64,000 nt of DNA from Malus domestica (lineage: Eukaryota; Streptophyta; Magnoliopsida; Rosales; Rosaceae): positions 1,185,501 through 1,249,500 of the forward strand of contig NC_091668.1 in assembly GCF_042453785.1 (NCBI RefSeq), in the 5' to 3' direction. Both the position numbers and the translations under genes were made by a program. Shown here in pieces: positions 58,525 through 64,000 of this stretch (the stretch's first letter is position 1; every line of letters begins with the position of its first letter). The notes under the pieces were generated by a model. That model did not search any database. It was given only the letters and a program-made list of their open reading frames with translations, and was not told where the DNA came from.

Positions 58525-59990
58525 TCACTGAGTGGGATCGGCTATATGAATCTTAGAACGCCATTGTGCTCGATCCTGTGTCATGTCCTTCGTTAGATCC
58601 AAGTACTCTAAGTCTTTTCTTAGAGTCTCTTCCAAAGTTTTCCTAGGTCTTCTTCTACCCCTTCGGCCCTGAACCTCTGTCCCATAGTCGCATCTTCTAA
58701 TCGGAGCGTCAGTAGGCCTTCTTTGCACATGTCCAAACCACCGTAACCGATTTTCTCTCATCTTTCCTTCAATTTCGGCTACTCCTACTTTACCCCGGAT
58801 ATCCTCATTCCTAATCTTATCCTTTCTCGTGTGCCCACACATCCAACGAAGCATCCTCATCTCCGCTACACCCATTTTGTGTACGTGTTGATGTTTCACC
58901 GCCCAACATTCTGTGCCATACAGCATCGCCGGCCTTATTGCCATCCTATAAAATTTTTCCTTGAGCTTCAGTGGCATACGGCGGTCACACAACACGCCGG
59001 ATGCACTCTTCCACTTCATCCATCCAGTTTGTATTCTATGGTTGAGATCTCCATCTAATTCTCCGTTCTTTTGCAAGATAGATCATAGGTAACGAAAACG
59101 GTCGCTCTTTGGTATTTCTTGATCTCCGATCCTCACCCCTAACTCGTTTTGGCCTCCATTTGCACTGAACTTGCACTCCATATATTCTGTCTTTGATCGG
59201 CTTAGGCGAAGACCTTTAGATTCCAACACTTCTCTCCAAAGGTTAAGCTTTGCATTTACCCCTTCCTGAGTTTCATCTATCAACGCTATATCGTCTGCGA
59301 AAAGCATACACCAAGGAATATCATCTTGAATATGTCCTGTTAACTCATCCATTACCAACGCAAAAAGGTAAGGACTTAAGGATGAGCCTTGATGTAATCC
59401 TACAGTTATGGGAAAGCTTTCGGTTTGTCCTTCATGAGTTCTTACGGCAGTCTTTGCTCCTTCATACATATCCTTTATAGCTTGGATATATGCTACTCGT
59501 ACTCCTTTCTTCTCTAAAATCCTCCAAAGAATGTCTCTTGGGACCCTATCATACGCTTTTTCCAAATCTATAAAGACCATGTGTAAATCCTTTTTCCCAT
59601 CTCTATATCTTTCCATCAATCTTCGTAAGAGATAGATTGCCTCCATGGTTGAGCGCCCTGGCATGAACCCGAATTGGTTGTCCGAAACCCGTGTCTCTTG
59701 CCTCAATCTATGCTCAATGACTCTCTCCCAGAGCTTCATTGTATGACTCATTAGCTTAATACCCCTATAGTTCATGCAATTTTGTACGTCGCCCTTATTC
59801 TTGTAGATAGGCACCAAAGTGTTCGTTCGCCACTCATTTGGCATCTTCTTCGTTTTCAAAATCCTATTGAAAAGGTCAGTGAGCCATGTTATACCTGTCT
59901 CTCCCAAAAGTTTCCACACTTCGATTGGTATATTGTCTGGGCCTATTGCTTTTTTATGCTTCATCTTCTTCAAAGCTACAACCACTTCTT
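58525..59990 (-). mobile_element. RTE-clade LINE copy with reverse transcriptase domain, 5' truncated
   Basis: Minus strand. RT domain 59985-59083: [96 protein letters not shown], and the catalytic FADD in [10 protein letters not shown], then [15 protein letters not shown]. After a TGA (CTATGATCTATCTTG where the sister copy has GGA) the C-terminal domain continues in the same frame at 59076-58525, including ENRLRWFGHVQRRP and RRRPRKTLEETLRKDLEYL. The endonuclease domain is missing. It is inserted next to MITE 60005-60232 and adjoins the coiled-coil repeat 3' region. Confidence 0.87.
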
Positions 59991-60004
59991 CCTTCCGGAT
60001 GATG

Positions 60005-60232
60005 GAGTACGATTCTCTCCCTTCCGAATCCCTTCCCTTTTCCTCCCCTCTTCTCTCACATTTCTCTTTTCTTTTTTCTTTTTTTATTTATAAAAAAAAG
60101 TCAACATAAGATGTTGACGTATCTTAATCATAACTTTTCAAATAAAAGAGGACCGGAGAAGAAAGGAATTTACTTTCAAATAGGAGGGGACTGGAGAAGA
60201 GAGGAATTTATAAGGGAGAAAATTCTACTCCG
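60005..60232. mobile_element. MITE adjoining the LINE 5' end
   Basis: Inverted ends: left GGAGTACGATTCTCTCCCTT, right read inwards GGAGTAGAATTTTCTCCCTT. The interior has CT-rich and AG-rich arms able to pair. 228 bp, non-coding. No certain target duplication. Confidence 0.65.
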
Positions 60233-60239
60233 AGAATGA

Positions 60240-61160
60240 TATTAGAGAGCACATGGGAATGAATGACATTAGGTTCATTAGCACAATAACATCAACATTT
60301 CGTTATGTAACTTCATTGCCAAAACAAAGTGAGACAAGCCTTTTAGGCAAAACAATATGTTCATATAGGGTGTTAACAAGTAAAAACCTAGCTAGACTGG
60401 TTTTAATGAATGGGGGACCCCTGCTGGGATGCAACATTAAAACTAGGTCATTCGCACGAGTCGAAGAAATCGAAGCCCATAACCGGTTCGGTTTTAAAGA
60501 TTTCGGGTGCCTTGTGGAAGGAGGACTTCATAGGGACTTCAAAGCATTGCTTTGTTTAGTTATCTGAGTTCCAAATACCACATGGTTTTGTACCCGAAGA
60601 TAGGACACATGGTTCAAATTTTACAAGCTCAAAAATTATGAGGCCATCCAATTCCAGAGAACAACTGTCACACGCGTTATTAGTACTCACCAATTATTAC
60701 TCTCTGAAATAACGAAGCAATGGGGGCCGAGCGAAATAATGGAAACCTAAAGTCATGACAGACAAGTTCAACTTATGAGAATTCAGAATCCAGGGGATGT
60801 ACGTAGCCATTCAAGAACATTCAAACATATTTCGAGGGTGATATTGGTCACTCTAAATAATCAAGAATGTGGACTCTTATCATCCACAAAGATGAAGTTA
60901 ATAGCTTCCAAGCAGCAGCAACCTGCCCCAAGGACCAAGAATTTGACACCTCTGTTCGGGTACACCGTGGCATATCTCGCCGATGCCATTTGATGAAGGA
61001 CCAAACCACATGTACATGTCCACATCATCCACTGTGAGTTTGGCTCTGTTGTTTAGTTACAAACATGTAGCTATAAATCTAAGCATACCACAACTGAGCC
61101 CCCGTATTATATCTCTGCTACTCCTAATACGATTGTCGGTTGAAGCACCGTAGCAACTGA
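60240..61160. other. Intergenic, unassigned
   Basis: Short frames on both strands (for example plus 60253-60567; minus about 60990-60865 reading MASARYATVYPNRG) show no domain and no clean splice pairing. I cannot support a gene. Confidence 0.35.
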
Positions 61161-61163
61161 ATC

Positions 61164-61581
61164 TGTTGGAACCAGTGTTGTCCCACATCGGCCAGAGGGC
61201 CCAAGTGAAAATGCTTTAAATAGAAATACCCCTCTCTAACTAACATCGAGGCCTTTTGTGATAAAACCCCACACCTGAGGATTGTGCAGGTGGTTAAGTG
61301 AGGACAATATCGGTGTTGTTAGAGTGAGCCCTCGCCCCGTCGACCTGAAAATTTCCACATGGTATCAGAGCCAGGAGGCGGGCCCGTACTGCCATGTGAT
61401 TGGGTGGGTCCCCTTTGGCCCCGCGCGATGTCCACGTAGGCCAAAGATGCCACGTGTTTGGGTGGGTCCCCAATGGCCCCGTGTGATGGGTGGGTCCCCA
61501 ATGGCTCTACGTGGTTGCCGATGTGGATTTTCACGTGTGACCCATAAATGGGGTCTCACGTGCGGGGGAGTGTTGGAACCC
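61164..61581 (+). mobile_element. TRIM-like element with truncated 3' LTR
   Basis: 5' LTR of about 196 bp, starting TGTTGGAACCAGTGTTGTCC at 61164 and ending before the PBS TGGTATCAGAGCC at 61360-61372 (initiator tRNA-Met type). The internal domain is about 200 bp with repeated GGTGGGTCCCCAATGGC phrases. A polypurine tract TGCGGGGGAG at 61561-61570 precedes TGTTGGAACC, the first 10 nt of an LTR; sequence then diverges, so the 3' LTR is cut to a stub. Confidence 0.72.
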
Positions 61582-62715
61582 AGCGTCCACAAAGAGAGCG
61601 GAGACTATTCTTCTTTCTTAAAATCTTTATTCTCGTTAGTCAGGAATTTCTTGACTTTTTATACGAAAACTGGTCGGGAAAGCTGTAGTAACATATATGT
61701 CTTGCTACATTTCATCCTAGGACCACAATAGTACAGTACCCTAGAGGCGATATCGGTTCACGTTCGAGGAGGATAGAGATCCCAAAGTGCCACCACTGCG
61801 TCTTCTGATGCAGCAGAGGCCATTAGCTATAGCATACAATGAGCGGAATAAGAAACAGCATTACACTGCAAAAAATAAAAATTAAAGAAACAAATAAAAA
61901 GCAACTAATCAGGGCCTCAATGGTTTGTAAAGCATCCAAGAGCTAGATAGAGGTGTTGTTTGCACAAAACAAGTGTGTTAAATTAGAGAGACGGGCTGCG
62001 GTCCACTACAAATAACACTGATGTTGTCTTCACTTAATTATCTTGCACTCAATAGGTGTGAGACTTTATGCAAAAGACCTTGATACAATTAGAAGTGAAA
62101 CTATTTGATATAAGTTGTGATTTATTTTGTGAGATGGCCGATGTGGGAATTTTATTTTTACGTACGTTGAACCATTTGGAGTGGGCCACATGTGGTGCTA
62201 CATCAGTCATGTTTGTAACTGAATCCATTTAGGCCCAAATTTGACAATCCGTTTTGATACAATGTTAAAGTTTTAGAGAGACGAGTCACGAATTCACCAC
62301 TAATGGCATTAATCAATCATGCACTATGAGATTTTTATGCAAAAGACCTCAATTTAATTAAAAATAAAATCATTTGATATAAGTTATGATTTATTGTGTA
62401 AGATAGCCGAGGTAGGATTTTATGTTTTTATTCAACAAAGTGACCAAATAAGCTCTTTACCAAATAGGTTCTATGTCATGTGGCAATATCACGTTGCATG
62501 GTGATACCTTCAATATCGCCAAAGCAGTTCTTTTGCGATAGTTATACCGTTGCACAGTAAACAGATACTACAAAACAGCGAGGCAATCATGCGTATATAA
62601 TTGACTTGGCTACATTTCTAATTAGTCTGTACTTTCACAGCCAGTCCTTCGTACAATTGATATCATCATTAGATCCACGAAAAAGCCACGAAGGACAACA
62701 CTTAATTAGCATTAA
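61582..62715. other. Intergenic, unassigned
   Basis: A minus-strand start near 61842 (MASAASEDAVVALWDLYPPR) ends in a stop after 21 codons and has a possible GT donor just before it (GAAC|GTGAAC), but I could not pair it with a convincing exon. Two related AT-rich stretches at about 62090-62170 and 62340-62440 share TTTGATATAAGTTxTGATTTAT. Nothing else recognised. Confidence 0.35.
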
Positions 62716-62716
62716 T

Positions 62717-62928
62717 CTGGACCCAAGTTAATGGGAAAGGATCCTCTCTGGATCATTTTCACCAAGTCCACAAAGACACACAATTCGGGTTTTTGAAATT
62801 TGATCAAACGGCTACAAACAGGAACTCACTTTAAAAGTTATAATAATTTTAGCTGCTATATCAAATTTTAAAGGCCTGGATTGTGTGCCTTGATGAACTT
62901 GGTGGAAAGGATCTGGACCCAAGTTAAT
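62717..62928. mobile_element. Third GGATC-type MITE with 16-bp direct repeat flanks
   Basis: Direct repeat CTGGACCCAAGTTAAT at 62717-62732 and 62913-62928. Inner inverted ends: left AAAGGATCCTCTCTGGATCA to CACCAAGTCCACAAAG, right read inwards GATCCTTTCCACCAAGTTCA. The longer repeat may be a true duplication of about 11 bp plus chance TIR overlap. Confidence 0.6.
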
Positions 62929-63356
62929 TTAAGGATTTTCATAAACCACATATTTTCAAGTAATATATGATTATGCACTCGCTGTAAGACAATCCACAAA
63001 CCACTATGAGAATCAATTAACTTGGAAGCCAAGTCATTGACTTTTAAGTAATTCCATTTACAAAATAATTGATAACTCAAAATAAGTCTAACATTGGCGC
63101 CAAAAGTTCGTGGTAATAACGAAATACAACTTCATTCATCATCAGTTTAGATACAAAGTTACACACTTTACAATTTTAGTAAAAAATAAAAATAAAAGAA
63201 ACAAAATACAAAAGAAAATAGAAAATTATAACTTGATCGAAATTACATGTGATAAGTTAGCATTCTTAGCTAGCTTGATCTCTCTCCCTGCATGAACCTT
63301 TTATTTCATTTTTTCAACTTATATTATACACACTAGAAAATGTACCTTCAAATTTC

Positions 63357-64000
63357 TCAGTAAATTTTGACAAAGATGCCCTCACTTGGAATTTGCTGGT
63401 GAACCACGTAGAGAATGTAGTATCCGGAAGGCGCAAGATTTTTCGAAGGCGGCGTTGTCACTTGAACTTGATAGGTTGTTGGCCCTACCTGTTGTACGTT
63501 CTCCGCAGCAAGAACCAACAGCCTTTGATTCATCGAGAATGAATGCGTGCTAAAAGGCGGCGCCACCATCGTCACCGATACTGAATTCTTTGTAAACGTA
63601 CCCGTAAGAGAGAATTGAACGGCTAATTTTATTCCATAATGGATTTTGGCTTGGTTTCCAGGTGCAATGATTGTAGGACGCAAGTTCGCGTACTTAGCAT
63701 CGAGATACTCAGGACTAAATGCTTCTAACCTCAGTTCTGTTGGGAAAAGCACATCGCTGCCAAACTGGTATTTATCGTGTGGGTTACTACCTCCAACAAT
63801 CACTCTACCGTCACGTACCAATAATGCTGAGGAATGGTACATCCGTGGTATGGTGGTAGGGTTTTGTTGTTCGAACCGTGACCCGACTGCATTATCAGGT
63901 CGGTACACAACTGGGTTGAAAACCGGATTACGCCCGATTTCCCAACCTGCAACCCCAGACGATGCACCGTTAATGAGTAAAACAGTGCTGTCTGGGAGCA
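63357..64000 (-). CDS. Aldehyde oxidase GLOX paralogue, C-terminal part (runs off the window)
   Basis: The frame stays open from the stop at 63357 to the window edge at 64000 and reads LPDSTVLLINGASSGVAGWE, IGRNPVFNPV, then PRMYHSSALLV (Tyr-His copper-ligand pair) and STHSFSMNQRLLVLAAEN (C-terminal copper His), ending EGIFVKIY. It corresponds to residues about 322-533 of the gene at 42998-44599, with a one-residue insertion (QFGSDVLFP). The 3' flank is also related: a GGCGCCAAAA block lies about 260 bp below each stop. The two are therefore duplicates about 20 kb apart, with the intervening DNA filled by repeats. The start lies outside the window. Confidence 0.93.
   Translation of the reverse strand, partial: LPDSTVLLINGASSGVAGWEIGRNPVFNPVVYRPDNAVGSRFEQQNPTTIPRMYHSSALLVRDGRVIVGGSNPHDKYQFGSDVLFPTELRLEAFSPEYLDAKYANLRPTIIAPGNQAKIHYGIKLAVQFSLTGTFTKNSVSVTMVAPPFSTHSFSMNQRLLVLAAENVQQVGPTTYQVQVTTPPSKNLAPSGYYILYVVHQQIPSEGIFVKIY

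Noticed and set aside
60865-61842. Possible small minus-strand gene joining MASAASEDAVVALW and MASARYATVYPNRG segments
   Set aside because: Both begin with their own ATG, splice borders do not pair cleanly and a TRIM lies between them; no family recognised.

Overview
This is a plant nuclear window. The evidence is spliced genes with GT-AG introns, plant-only transcription factor families (BPC, group I bZIP), site II plus telobox promoter elements, and dense LTR, TRIM, LINE, SINE and MITE insertions. The repeat families (RTE LINE with (GTT)n tails, Cassandra-type TRIM, an AT-rich MITE, the non-autonomous gypsy-like family) resemble those of Rosaceae tribe Maleae such as apple or pear. That placement is an inference from pattern familiarity, not from a search.

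Layout. 2.8-6.9 kb (minus): a 16-exon RCC2/TD-60-type RCC1-repeat gene with an AT-hook-like tail. 8.0-15.8 kb (minus): a tandem pair of group I bZIP genes of the bZIP29/bZIP30 type; the second copy has lost most of its Gln-rich C-terminus through a deletion and a premature stop. 15.8-31.9 kb: two related non-autonomous LTR retrotransposons, each complete from LTR to LTR with a 5-bp target duplication (GTATG; CATGG). They carry broken gag, scraps of pol and a decayed antisense ORF, and are separated by about 1.35 kb of unique and MITE sequence. 32.1-32.9 kb (plus): a promoter with site II, TATA and telobox elements in front of two box C/D snoRNA candidates whose guides match conserved 18S and 25S rRNA. 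34.1-35.2 kb (minus): a BPC6-like GAGA-binding factor. 36.7-38.7 kb: a MITE cluster. 39.5-40.9 kb (minus): a TMEM234-like small membrane protein gene with a one-base frameshift in a homopolymer. 43.0-44.6 kb (minus): a complete intron-less aldehyde (glyoxal) oxidase gene, whose paralogue starts beyond the window and ends at 63.36 kb. 44.7-63.3 kb: a repeat-rich gap with SINEs, a Cassandra TRIM with 5S-like LTRs, a 0.7-kb tandem duplication, RTE LINE copies, a truncated gypsy LTR, a 2-kb tandem-repeat array and a repeat-encoded coiled-coil ORF split by an apparent inversion, and a truncated TRIM.

There is no operon logic here. The neighbourhood is shaped by tandem duplication of host genes (bZIP, GLOX) and by successive insertion of mobile elements. 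The least expected items are the snoRNA pair, the C-terminal loss in the bZIP paralogue, the inverted coiled-coil repeat ORF, and the family of gag-bearing deletion-derivative retrotransposons with an antisense ORF.
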